Assembly: GCA_903944295.1 (NCBI GenBank)
Contig: CAJARA010000057.1
Location: 1 to 13,461, forward strand
From: an uncultured Chloroflexota bacterium
Lineage (GTDB): Bacteria > Chloroflexota > Limnocylindria > Limnocylindrales > Limnocylindraceae
Length of the DNA: 13,461 nt
Direction of reading: 5' to 3'
Position numbers and translations under genes: made by a program. Under the pieces are notes generated by a model. It saw only the letters and a list, made by a program, of their open reading frames with translations. It was not told the origin of the DNA and did no database searches. The number at the start of each line of letters is the position of its first letter. The first letter of the stretch is position 1. Positions 1 to 6,147 of the stretch are shown here, piece after piece.

Positions 1-564
1 AGCGAGATCGAAGCCGACCACGCCGAGATCTTGTGCCGCAACAGCGGCGGCGGCGAGTGCGCGGTTCTCCTCCACGCTATGCGAGCGGAGGGCCGTGATG
101 ATCAGGCGCACCTCAACGTCACATGCGGCGGCGGCGGCGTTTGCCCCCTTTGCAACTGCGGCGATCACCTGCGACTGCGTCAACCCTTTCGCCGTGTGCA
201 GATGAGGACCCCAACGCAACTCCATATAGACGACGTTCTCGGCCGCCTTCGCGCGAACCAGCTGATTCGCAGCGCGTTCCAATGCTTCAGCGTCTTGCAG
301 CAGCGCGATCGGTAGATCAAAGGCGCGCAGCAGATCGGCCTGGTCGGCGCAACGCTCAGGGGCGACGAGTGCGGCGCGCATCCCTGCCCAGTCGCGCGGT
401 GCTTCAACGCCGCGCGTCTTCGCAAGCTCGAGTGCAAGGCTCGGATCAAGTGAGCCATCAAGATGAAGGTGCAGCTCCGCCTTCGGCATCTCCGTCAAGA
501 AGCGAAGGTCGTCGTCGGCGCGCGCGAAGTGTGGCTCGCGACCCCCCGGTTCACCTGATCTCAT
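1..564 (-). CDS. add: Adenosine deaminase, N-terminal part (cut by window edge)
   Basis: Zn-dependent deaminase that converts adenosine or deoxyadenosine to (deoxy)inosine in purine salvage; cytosolic. Only the first 188 residues are visible, about half of the usual 330-350, because the gene runs off the left edge with the frame still open. Residues 26-38 carry the signature MPKAELHLHLDGS, with H32 and H34 as the expected zinc ligands. YMELRWGPHLH at 113-123 matches the conserved strand of the family, and GVVGFDLA at the edge matches the G-x-D-L-A block. The ATG at 564 is preceded by a GGGGAGGGG Shine-Dalgarno (572-580), with nine bases between the GGAGG core and the start. The gene is divergent from deoC, which fits deoxynucleoside breakdown. 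Related family members deaminate adenine or aminodeoxyfutalosine, and the C-terminal residues that would separate these are outside the window. Confidence 0.88.
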   Translation of the reverse strand, partial: MRSGEPGGREPHFARADDDLRFLTEMPKAELHLHLDGSLDPSLALELAKTRGVEAPRDWAGMRAALVAPERCADQADLLRAFDLPIALLQDAEALERAANQLVRAKAAENVVYMELRWGPHLHTAKGLTQSQVIAAVAKGANAAAAACDVEVRLIITALRSHSVEENRALAAAAVAAQDLGVVGFDLA

Positions 565-571
565 TGCAACA

Positions 572-607
572 CCCCTCCCCTTGCCTCAACTTCGTGCGCA
601 GAGGATA
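572..607 (-). promoter_or_regulatory. add promoter -10 candidate and Shine-Dalgarno
   Basis: On the minus strand a TATCCT -10 candidate (602-607) would start a transcript near 595. This leaves about a 30-base leader containing the GGGGAGGGG ribosome binding site (572-580). No convincing -35 is visible: GAGTGA lies at the 17-base position. The -10 overlaps the deoC -10 on the other strand (604-609), so the site reads as a bidirectional promoter. The Shine-Dalgarno is clear; the -10 is inferred. Confidence 0.45.
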
Positions 608-615
608 CTCTCCCC
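581..615 (+). promoter_or_regulatory. deoC promoter, leaderless geometry
   Basis: TTGCCT (581-586), a 17-base spacer and GATACT (604-609) make a sigma70-like promoter. The -10 ends six bases before the deoC ATG at 616, which places the transcription start on the A of the ATG. There is no purine-rich Shine-Dalgarno between them; the interval is CTCCCC. This supports a leaderless mRNA and also fixes the deoC start. Confidence 0.6.
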
Positions 616-1551
616 ATGAGCCTCTCACTCCCCGCCGCAACAGATTCGCGCGCGCTGGCCGGATGGCTCCGTGACGTCACCCCGGTTGATCGCGTTGGGA
701 TTGAGGAGCGCGTGGCGGCGCTGAAGACTCGCTCGATCAAGAAGTCGACCAAGGTCTGGGCGCTCCGCCTGGCAATCAGCATGTGCGACCTCACCACGCT
801 GGAGGGGAAGGACACTCCGGGGAAGATCAGGCAGCTCGCCGCCAAGGCGATGCGCCCACAGCCGGGCAACAACGAAGTGCCATCTGTCGCTGCGCTCTGC
901 TGCTACCCCGACATGGTCGCGATCGCGAAGGAGGCACTCGCTGGGAGTTCCGTGAAGGTTGCCTCCGTTGCCACCGCATTCCCAAGTGGACGCTCCTGGC
1001 TCGACCTCAAGATCGCCGAGACGAAGCACGCCGTTGCTGCGGGGGCAGATGAGATCGACATGGTGATCGACCGTGGCGCCTTCCTCTCCGGAGACTTCGC
1101 AAAGGTCTGGGATGAGATCGTGGCGGTGAAGGACGCCTGCGGTCCGGCACATCTAAAGGTCATCCTTGAGACGGGCGAGCTTGGGAGTTACGACGATGTG
1201 CGTCGCGCATCGGTCCTTGCGATCACAGCCGGTGCTGACTTCATCAAGACCTCTACTGGGAAGGTGACACCAGCCGCCACACTCCCCGTCACACTCGTGA
1301 TGCTCGAAGCGATTCGCGAGCACTGGAACCGCACCGGACGCGTCGTTGGGATGAAGCCGGCCGGCGGGATCAAGAGTGCGAAAGAGGCGATCCAATACCT
1401 CGTGGTCGTCCATGAGACGCTCGGTCCCGACTGGCTCACCCCCGACCGATTCCGTTTCGGCGCATCGAGCCTCGTTAACGACCTACTGATGCAGTTGGAG
1501 AAAGAGGCGACCGGCGCATACGCCGATCCCGACGACTTCACCCTCGACTAG
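616..1551 (+). CDS. deoC: Deoxyribose-phosphate aldolase, long eukaryote-like form
   Basis: Class I aldolase that splits 2-deoxyribose 5-phosphate into acetaldehyde and glyceraldehyde 3-phosphate, the last step of deoxynucleoside breakdown. The 311 residues form a TIM barrel. FIKTSTGK at 209-216 contains the Schiff-base lysine K211, GMKPAGGIK at 245-253 gives the second active-site lysine K247, and EIDMV at 146-150 gives D148 (E. coli K167, K201 and D102). It is about 50-90 residues longer than the short bacterial type. Stretches such as DLTTLEGKDT, LETGELG and FRFGASSL, together with the N-terminal extension, resemble animal DERA. The ATG at 616 is supported by a -10 ending six bases upstream. 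The gene is divergent from add and convergent with an aldehyde dehydrogenase pair that could consume the acetaldehyde. The family call is very secure. Confidence 0.96.
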   Translation: MSLSLPAATDSRALAGWLRDVTPVDRVGIEERVAALKTRSIKKSTKVWALRLAISMCDLTTLEGKDTPGKIRQLAAKAMRPQPGNNEVPSVAALCCYPDMVAIAKEALAGSSVKVASVATAFPSGRSWLDLKIAETKHAVAAGADEIDMVIDRGAFLSGDFAKVWDEIVAVKDACGPAHLKVILETGELGSYDDVRRASVLAITAGADFIKTSTGKVTPAATLPVTLVMLEAIREHWNRTGRVVGMKPAGGIKSAKEAIQYLVVVHETLGPDWLTPDRFRFGASSLVNDLLMQLEKEATGAYADPDDFTLD

Positions 1552-1584
1552 CGCGCTGCGCACCGCGCGCTACGAGCGGTGCGC
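1549..1584. terminator. Two overlapping hairpins between convergent genes, possible bidirectional terminator
   Basis: The 32-base gap between the stops of deoC and the short aldehyde dehydrogenase can fold two ways. TAGCGCGC (1549-1556) pairs with GCGCGCTA (1565-1572) around an 8-base loop. Alternatively GCGCACCGC (1558-1566) pairs with GCGGTGCGC (1576-1584) around a 9-base loop. The two stems share bases and exclude each other. Each is perfect and GC-rich, but neither strand has a T run afterwards, so it is not a textbook intrinsic terminator. The 9-mer GCGCTACGA is also repeated directly at 1567-1575 and 1581-1589. Confidence 0.45.
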
Positions 1585-2519
1585 TACGAACCGATCGGGT
1601 GCCAGACGGTCTTCATCTCCAAGAAGGCGGTCATCCCGTCAATACGTTCGCCGCGCTCACCTTGAAAGGCGCTGCCACGATCCTTCTCCCCGTGTGGACG
1701 ACGAGCGACACGCGCCACATGCTCGGCCGCGCCGCGCTCCGCATCGGCAAGTAGATCATCCGGGCAGCCCCAAAGATCAACGCCGTCAATGTCTGCATGG
1801 CGCGCCAGGTGCGGCATCAGCTCCGAACGACGACCGGTCAGGATGTTGACCACGCCAGCGGGCACGTCGCTGACGGCGAGTGTCTCGGCGAGTGTGACGG
1901 CGGGGAGTGGCGACGCCTCGCTCGCAAGCAAGATTGCAACGTTTCCGCCAGCCAGTACGCCTGCGAGTCGCGTGACAAGTCCGAGTAGTGGCGAACGCTC
2001 TGGCGCAACGATCGCCACAACACCCGTTGGCTCAGGAATGGTGAAGACGAAGTGCGACGACGCAACAGGGTTTGTGCCGCCCAGGACGGCCGGGATCTTG
2101 TCTGGCCAACCGGCAAACCAGACGAGTCGATCGATGCTGGCTGCAACCTCCTCTGTCGCCTCAGACTTGCCGTAGCCGTGCGCCATCAGGTCATCGCGGA
2201 ACTGCGCGGCACGGCCCTCCATCAGCTCTGCGACGCGGTAGAGAATCTGTCCGCGGAGTGATGCGTTGCGTGCCGCCCAGCCCGGTGCCGCACCGCGCGC
2301 CGCCTTCACCGCTTCGCGGAGATCCTTGCGTGATGCACGCGCAACATTGGCACTTCCGCCGCGTGCAAGTTGCAGCACATCAGTACGACCCGACTCACTG
2401 CGTGGGAATGCGCCGCCGATATAGAGCTTCGGCGTGCGACGAATCTCAAGCCTCGCATCATCGGGCGCCGCAACTGCGGTGATCAGCGCGCTCTCTCTCT
2501 TGCTGCTCTTCTTCCCCAT
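1584..2519 (-). CDS. Short aldehyde dehydrogenase-like protein without catalytic half (ALDH16 C-domain-like)
   Basis: The protein has 311 residues against about 480 for a normal aldehyde dehydrogenase. The N-terminal cofactor-binding half is recognisable: KLYIGGAFPRSESGRT at 31-46, PTGVVAIVAPERSPLL at 164-179, AGGNVAILLAS at 190-200 and PAGVVNILTG at 220-229. The usual PWN is replaced by PER, and the E-L-G-G and G-x-x-C segments with the general-base Glu and nucleophile Cys are absent. After about residue 250 a short charged linker jumps straight to a normal-looking tail, MTAFLEMKTVW. It cannot be a standard dehydrogenase by itself. Its start overlaps the stop of the upstream catalytic dehydrogenase (TAATG), preceded by a GAGGAG ribosome binding site. 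In ALDH16 proteins a catalytic domain is fused to a Cys-less second domain, so I infer this is that second domain as a separate partner. The frame is intact, so I do not call it a pseudogene. Confidence 0.8.
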   Translation of the reverse strand: MGKKSSKRESALITAVAAPDDARLEIRRTPKLYIGGAFPRSESGRTDVLQLARGGSANVARASRKDLREAVKAARGAAPGWAARNASLRGQILYRVAELMEGRAAQFRDDLMAHGYGKSEATEEVAASIDRLVWFAGWPDKIPAVLGGTNPVASSHFVFTIPEPTGVVAIVAPERSPLLGLVTRLAGVLAGGNVAILLASEASPLPAVTLAETLAVSDVPAGVVNILTGRRSELMPHLARHADIDGVDLWGCPDDLLADAERGAAEHVARVARRPHGEKDRGSAFQGERGERIDGMTAFLEMKTVWHPIGS

Positions 2520-4075
2520 TAGGAACTCCTCAGGTAGGCGTGGAGCCCCTGCAGGCCACCCTCGCGACCGTAGCCAGACTCCTTGTAGCCGCCAAACGGT
2601 GAAGTTGGATCGAAGCGGTTAAAAGTATTCGCCCAGACGACGCCAGCCTTCAGCTGCGCCGCAACCTGGAGGATGCGACTCCCCTTCTCCGTCCAGATGC
2701 CGGCGGAGAGTCCGTATGCCGTGTTGTTCGCCTTCTCAATCGCCTCATCCACCGTGCGGAAGGTGATCGTGGAGAGGACCGGCCCGAAGATCTCTTCGCG
2801 AGCGATGCGGTGGCTCTGCGCCACGCCAGTGAAGAGCGTTGGCTTATAGAACCAGCCGCGCGTCGGAAGCACGCACTCTGGCTGCCAGAGCTTCGCCCCC
2901 TCCGCCACGCCGCTCGCAACCAGCTCACCGATCGTCTCCATCTGCGCGCGCGAGTTGATCGCGCCAACATCGGTGTTCTTATCCATCGGGTCACCAACGC
3001 GAAGTGTGGTCATGCGCTCCTTGAGCCGCGCAATGAACTCTTCGGCGATCGACTCCTGCACCAGGAGGCGACTCCCTGCGCAGCAGACCTCGCCCTGATT
3101 AAAGAAGATGCCATTAATCACGCCCTCTACCGCCTGGTCGAGCGCCGCATCCTCAAAGACGATGTTCGCCGCCTTGCCGCCGAGCTCCAGCGTCAGCGCC
3201 TTCCCCTGTCCCGCGATCCCCTGGGCGATCTTGATCCCAACAGAGGTGCTTCCCGTGAAGGCGACCTTCGCGACGCGCGGATCGGTGGCGATCGCCATCC
3301 CCATCTCGCCAGGCCCCGTGATGATGTTGACGACGCCTGGCGGAAGATCCGCCTGCTGGCAGACCTCGGCGAAGAGCAGTGCGGTGAGCGGTGTGGTGCT
3401 GGCAGGCTTCAGGACGACGGTGTTCCCTGCGGCGAGCGCGGGGGCAATCTTCCAGGCGAGCATCAGGAGTGGGAAGTTCCACGGGATCACCTGACCGACC
3501 ACGCCGTGCGACTCGGGTCGGCGACCAGGAACGGCGTACTGCAGTTTGTCGGCCCATCCGGCGTAGTACCAGAAGTGCGCGGCGGCGAGCGGCACATCAA
3601 CGTCGCGTGACTCGCGAATCGGCTTCCCTGAGTCGAGCGTCTCTGTCACCGCGAACTCGCGGCTCCGCTCCTGCATGATGCGACTGATGCGGTAGAGATA
3701 CTTGGCCCGTTCGCGCGGCTCCATCTTCGACCAGACCTTCCGATGCGCGCGGTCGGCGGCGGTGATGGCGCGGTCGGCATCTTCGGCGCCCCCCTTCGCC
3801 ACTTCGGCGAGCGGCTCCTCTGTGGCTGGGTTGTAGGTGACCACCACCTCGCCACTCGCCGGTGCGCGCTCCTGGCCATCAATGAAGAGGCCGTAGCGCG
3901 GTCGGATCAGGGCGAGCTCTTTCGATTCAGGCGCTGGCGAGTAAGCCCAGGGGCTTGACGCAGCGAGCGCCGATGCAACATGGGGGGCGGCAGGTGCGGC
4001 GGCCGCCGTGGGGGCGCTTGGTGCGGCGCGCTTCACCGCGCGCTCTGGACGCTTCGGGGGCTGCTCGCTGCTCAT
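2519..4075 (-). CDS. Aldehyde dehydrogenase, catalytic subunit (ALDH16 N-domain-like)
   Basis: NAD(P)-dependent oxidation of an aldehyde to the acid; in this position acetaldehyde from DeoC is a plausible substrate, by inference. All catalytic residues are present in the 518 residues: N200 in IPWNFP, K223 in VLKPAS, FTGS at 273-276, general base E297 in LELGG, nucleophile C331 in NQGEVCCAG and E428 in EEIFGPV. The C-terminal block SPFGGYKESGYGREGG is at 492-507, and the tail GLHAYLRSS closes it. The first 55 or so residues are an unusual Ala/Pro-rich extension before the fold starts near YGLFIDGQE; it has no signal-peptide character. The ATG at 4075 is supported by TAGGAT ending six bases upstream, and no ATG occurs again until codon 118. 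It is the first gene of a two-gene operon with the short ALDH-like protein. Confidence 0.93.
   Translation of the reverse strand: MSSEQPPKRPERAVKRAAPSAPTAAAAPAAPHVASALAASSPWAYSPAPESKELALIRPRYGLFIDGQERAPASGEVVVTYNPATEEPLAEVAKGGAEDADRAITAADRAHRKVWSKMEPRERAKYLYRISRIMQERSREFAVTETLDSGKPIRESRDVDVPLAAAHFWYYAGWADKLQYAVPGRRPESHGVVGQVIPWNFPLLMLAWKIAPALAAGNTVVLKPASTTPLTALLFAEVCQQADLPPGVVNIITGPGEMGMAIATDPRVAKVAFTGSTSVGIKIAQGIAGQGKALTLELGGKAANIVFEDAALDQAVEGVINGIFFNQGEVCCAGSRLLVQESIAEEFIARLKERMTTLRVGDPMDKNTDVGAINSRAQMETIGELVASGVAEGAKLWQPECVLPTRGWFYKPTLFTGVAQSHRIAREEIFGPVLSTITFRTVDEAIEKANNTAYGLSAGIWTEKGSRILQVAAQLKAGVVWANTFNRFDPTSPFGGYKESGYGREGGLQGLHAYLRSS
2526..2531 (-). promoter_or_regulatory. Shine-Dalgarno for the short aldehyde dehydrogenase
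   Basis: GAGGAG on the minus strand lies within the last codons of the upstream dehydrogenase, six bases before the ATG at 2519. The TAATG stop/start overlap follows directly. Together these indicate translational coupling, which would help keep the two products in fixed proportion. Confidence 0.65.
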
Positions 4076-4087
4076 GGCGTCATCCTA
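4076..4087 (-). promoter_or_regulatory. Aldehyde dehydrogenase operon promoter, leaderless geometry
   Basis: On the minus strand TAGGAT (4082-4087) ends six bases before the ATG at 4075, the same spacing as at deoC. No Shine-Dalgarno is present. I see no recognisable -35, so the call rests on the -10 and its spacing. Confidence 0.45.
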
Positions 4088-4123
4088 GCGCGACGAGTGC
4101 CACACCTCCGCGGAGGGATCGCC

Positions 4124-4135
4124 TACCCTTCTGAG
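4124..4135 (+). promoter_or_regulatory. patD promoter, leaderless geometry
   Basis: TACCCT (4124-4129) ends six bases before the ATG at 4136. The interval TCTGAG is not a proper ribosome binding site at that distance. No -35 resembling TTGACA is visible. Together with the minus-strand -10 at 4082-4087, it makes the 60-base gap a back-to-back promoter region. Confidence 0.45.
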
Positions 4136-5656
4136 ATGGCGAAGACCACACCAAACTTCACGCCGCAGCTCCTGATCAACGGCACCTCGCGTGCTGCGGA
4201 GGGTGGCGAGACCTTCGACCTCCACCATCCGGCGACTGGCGCGCAGATCGGCAAGATCCCGCTCGCCTCGCCTGCAGACGTTAATGCAGCGATCGCCGCC
4301 GCACGCACCGCCTTTGACGACGGTCCGTGGCGCAGCATCACTCCAGCAGACCGCGCCCTCCTCCTTATCCGCCTCGCTGACGCGCTCGCTGGCGAGGCCG
4401 ATCAACTCGCCGACGCCGAGGTCTGGCAGACCGGCACGGCGCGCAAGCTGCGCCGCGAAGGGGATATCCCAGCCGCCGTTGACCACCTTCGCTTCTTCGC
4501 TGGCGTGCTGCGCAACCCAGAGGGACGTGCCGCGTCAGAGTTCAGCGGCAGTCACACCTCCATGATTCGGCGTGAGCCGGTTGGCGTTGCAGCGCTGATT
4601 GCGCCGTGGAACTACCCACTCGCCATGGCGATCTGGCAGGCCGCCCCAGCACTCGCCGCAGGGAACACCGTGATCATGAAGCCTGCGAGCGCGACGCCGC
4701 TCACCGCGATTCGGCTCGCCGAACTTGCGCGCGAGGTCGGTTTCCCTGATGGCGTGGTGAACGTCATCACCGGACCTGGTCCAAAGATCGGCGCACAGTT
4801 CGCCGCCGATCCACGTATTGACATGATCACGCTCACTGGCGACTCTGCCACCGGCCGCCAACTGATGGCGGCGAGTGCGCCAACACTGAAGCGGCTCCAC
4901 CTTGAGCTCGGCGGGAAGGCGCCGCTCGTCATCTTTGATGACGCTGATGTTGAGAACGCCGCGCGCGGCGCGTTGATCGGCGCGATCGTCAACTCTGGAC
5001 AAGACTGCACCGCCGCCACACGCATCTACGCCGAGAAGCGCATCTACGAGAAGGTCATTACACGCATCGCCGAACTGATGCGCAGCGTTCGCCTCGGCGA
5101 TCCGTTCGCCGCCACAACGGATATGGGCTCGCTCATCTCCCTCGCGCATCGGGATCGCGTTACGGGATTCGTTGAGCGCGCACGCGCCACCGGGGCCGAA
5201 GTCGTTGCGGGCGGATCGCAGGAGAAGCCGAGTGGATGCGAGGGTGGCGCCTTCTACGCGCCAACGCTGATCACGGGCGCGGCACAGAACAGCGAGGTCG
5301 TGCAACAGGAGATCTTCGGGCCAGTGCTGGTCGCCCTCCCCTTCTCCGGCGAGGCTGAGGGGATCAAGCTCGCGAATGACACGCAGTATGGTCTCGCCGC
5401 AAGCGTCTGGACGTCAGATGTGCAACGCGCACACCGCATGGCGGCGGCGCTCCAGTTTGGTGCCGTGCTGGTGAATGACCATCTCCCCTTCATGAGCGAG
5501 ATGCCACATGGTGGCTTCAAGCAGTCCGGATTTGGGAAGGACCTCAGCCACTACTCGTTTGAGGAGTACACACAGGTGAAGCATGTGGCGATCGAGCTCA
5601 CCGGAGCGCCAGTGAAGCCGTGGCACTGGACCGTCTTCGGAGACCCAGAGAAGTAG
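4136..5656 (+). CDS. patD: Gamma-aminobutyraldehyde dehydrogenase, PatD type
   Basis: Probably oxidises 4-aminobutanal to 4-aminobutanoate with NAD in the transaminase route of putrescine breakdown. The 506 residues carry N159 (APWNYP), K182 (IMKPAS), E257 (LELGGKAP), nucleophile C291 (NSGQDCTAATRIY) and E392 (QEIFGPV). The family assignment comes from the tail SEMPHGGFKQSGFGKDLS at 454-471 followed by FEEYTQVKHV, and from GQDCTAATRIY; both closely follow E. coli PatD (YdcW) as I remember it. In the NAD-binding turn the usual TGS is TGD (D236). The frame is open upstream to 3980, but that would overlap the divergent gene. ATG 4136 has a -10 six bases upstream and starts where the fold starts. 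An agmatinase-family gene, a putrescine producer, lies 3.3 kb away. The exact aldehyde is inferred; betaine aldehyde dehydrogenases are the nearest alternative. Confidence 0.88.
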   Translation: MAKTTPNFTPQLLINGTSRAAEGGETFDLHHPATGAQIGKIPLASPADVNAAIAAARTAFDDGPWRSITPADRALLLIRLADALAGEADQLADAEVWQTGTARKLRREGDIPAAVDHLRFFAGVLRNPEGRAASEFSGSHTSMIRREPVGVAALIAPWNYPLAMAIWQAAPALAAGNTVIMKPASATPLTAIRLAELAREVGFPDGVVNVITGPGPKIGAQFAADPRIDMITLTGDSATGRQLMAASAPTLKRLHLELGGKAPLVIFDDADVENAARGALIGAIVNSGQDCTAATRIYAEKRIYEKVITRIAELMRSVRLGDPFAATTDMGSLISLAHRDRVTGFVERARATGAEVVAGGSQEKPSGCEGGAFYAPTLITGAAQNSEVVQQEIFGPVLVALPFSGEAEGIKLANDTQYGLAASVWTSDVQRAHRMAAALQFGAVLVNDHLPFMSEMPHGGFKQSGFGKDLSHYSFEEYTQVKHVAIELTGAPVKPWHWTVFGDPEK

Positions 5657-5659
5657 CGC

Positions 5660-6064
5660 TCAGCCGCCGAAGAGGATCTCCAACCAGACATCGATCGGTG
5701 AACGCTGCGGGGTAGCGGCGCCAAGACGGCGCCCAGCGGAGCCGGGTGCATCGGCGGGGAGCTCAGGGGCATCTGCGGCAAGGACGAACGGTCGCTCCAC
5801 TGGTGAACCAAGGTTATAGCCGCGCGCCACAAGATCAAGGAAGGCGGCATCATCAAGGAGGATCCGCTCCGCCGTCAGCGCCTCCGCCCGTTGCGCAAGC
5901 GCAGCATTCTCATCACGTAAGCGGCTGATCTCCGCGTTGGCCTGGATCGCACCGATCAGGTTCCGAGCGAGTGCGATGAGGAAGACGAGCGCAATCAAAA
6001 GTGCAGCCCCAGCGCGAAGCCGATCACCAGTGGAAGGGAGCGCCCGAAGCATCCGTGCCTTCAT
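5660..6064 (-). CDS. FtsB/DivIC-like septum formation initiator protein
   Basis: A single-pass membrane protein of 134 residues with the layout of FtsB/DivIC division proteins. It has a short basic N-terminus, a transmembrane helix at about 18-40, then a coiled coil at about 42-70 rich in heptad-like Leu/Ala/Glu (ISRLRDENAALAQRAEAL). Next comes DDAAFLDLVARGYNLGSPVE at 71-90, in the place of the usual conserved segment ending in R-x-x-x-x-L-G-x-x-x-x-G/E. A Pro/Ala-rich stretch follows and the chain ends SPIDVWLEILFGG. I recall similar W/L/FG endings in Chloroflexota homologues. The ATG at 6064 is preferred to one at 6100 because a full promoter ends six bases before it, and the extra residues MTWRRHQG... 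would cover that promoter. The stop is three bases from the convergent patD stop, with no visible terminator. Family is likely; division role is inferred. Confidence 0.75.
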   Translation of the reverse strand: MKARMLRALPSTGDRLRAGAALLIALVFLIALARNLIGAIQANAEISRLRDENAALAQRAEALTAERILLDDAAFLDLVARGYNLGSPVERPFVLAADAPELPADAPGSAGRRLGAATPQRSPIDVWLEILFGG

Positions 6065-6100
6065 GAGGAGAGTGTCGCCTTGATGACGACGCCACGTCAA
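6065..6100 (-). promoter_or_regulatory. Promoter of the FtsB-like gene, leaderless geometry
   Basis: On the minus strand TTGACG (6095-6100), an 18-base spacer and GACACT (6071-6076) are followed by six bases (CTCCTC) and the ATG at 6064. This closely repeats the deoC arrangement, GATACT-CTCCCC-ATG. It is one of the best promoters in the window and decides the gene start. Confidence 0.6.
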
Positions 6101-6111
6101 GCGAGCAGATG

Positions 6112-6147
6112 GCGACAGGTTGACGCTGCGGTGCTAGCCTCCCACGC
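6112..6147 (+). promoter_or_regulatory. Promoter of the acidic protein / nucleosidase operon, leaderless geometry
   Basis: GCGACA (6112-6117), a 17-base spacer and TAGCCT (6135-6140) are followed by seven bases and the ATG at 6148. There is no Shine-Dalgarno. It lies back-to-back with the minus-strand promoter at 6065-6100, the two -35 elements being only 11 bases apart. Confidence 0.5.

Noticed and set aside
121..137. Short GGC/GCG run as a possible microsatellite
   Set aside because: It encodes an Ala run in adenosine deaminase (ANAAAAACD) and is short, so it is ordinary coding sequence.
123..674. Long plus-strand Arg-rich frame across the add gene and into deoC
   Set aside because: It is antisense to a clear adenosine deaminase, overlaps the promoter region and deoC, and its composition is typical of a shadow frame in GC-rich DNA.
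1584..2519. Short aldehyde dehydrogenase as a frameshifted pseudogene
   Set aside because: The frame is intact, codon use is normal, the family's C-terminal motif follows in the same frame, and a good ribosome binding site with TAATG coupling is retained.
2810..3610. 800-base plus-strand frame inside the catalytic aldehyde dehydrogenase
   Set aside because: It is fully antisense to a gene with all family motifs and resembles no protein I know; a shadow frame.
3980..4135. Upstream extension of the patD frame
   Set aside because: It would overlap the divergent aldehyde dehydrogenase gene and both promoters; its Gly/Arg-rich residues match nothing, and ATG 4136 has a well-spaced -10.
5654..5662. 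Terminator between patD and the FtsB-like gene
   Set aside because: The stops are three bases apart and I found no stem or T run; transcripts probably overlap.
6065..6100. ATG at 6100 as start of the FtsB-like protein
   Set aside because: These codons coincide with a -35/-10 pair placed correctly for ATG 6064, and the added residues do not fit the family N-terminus.
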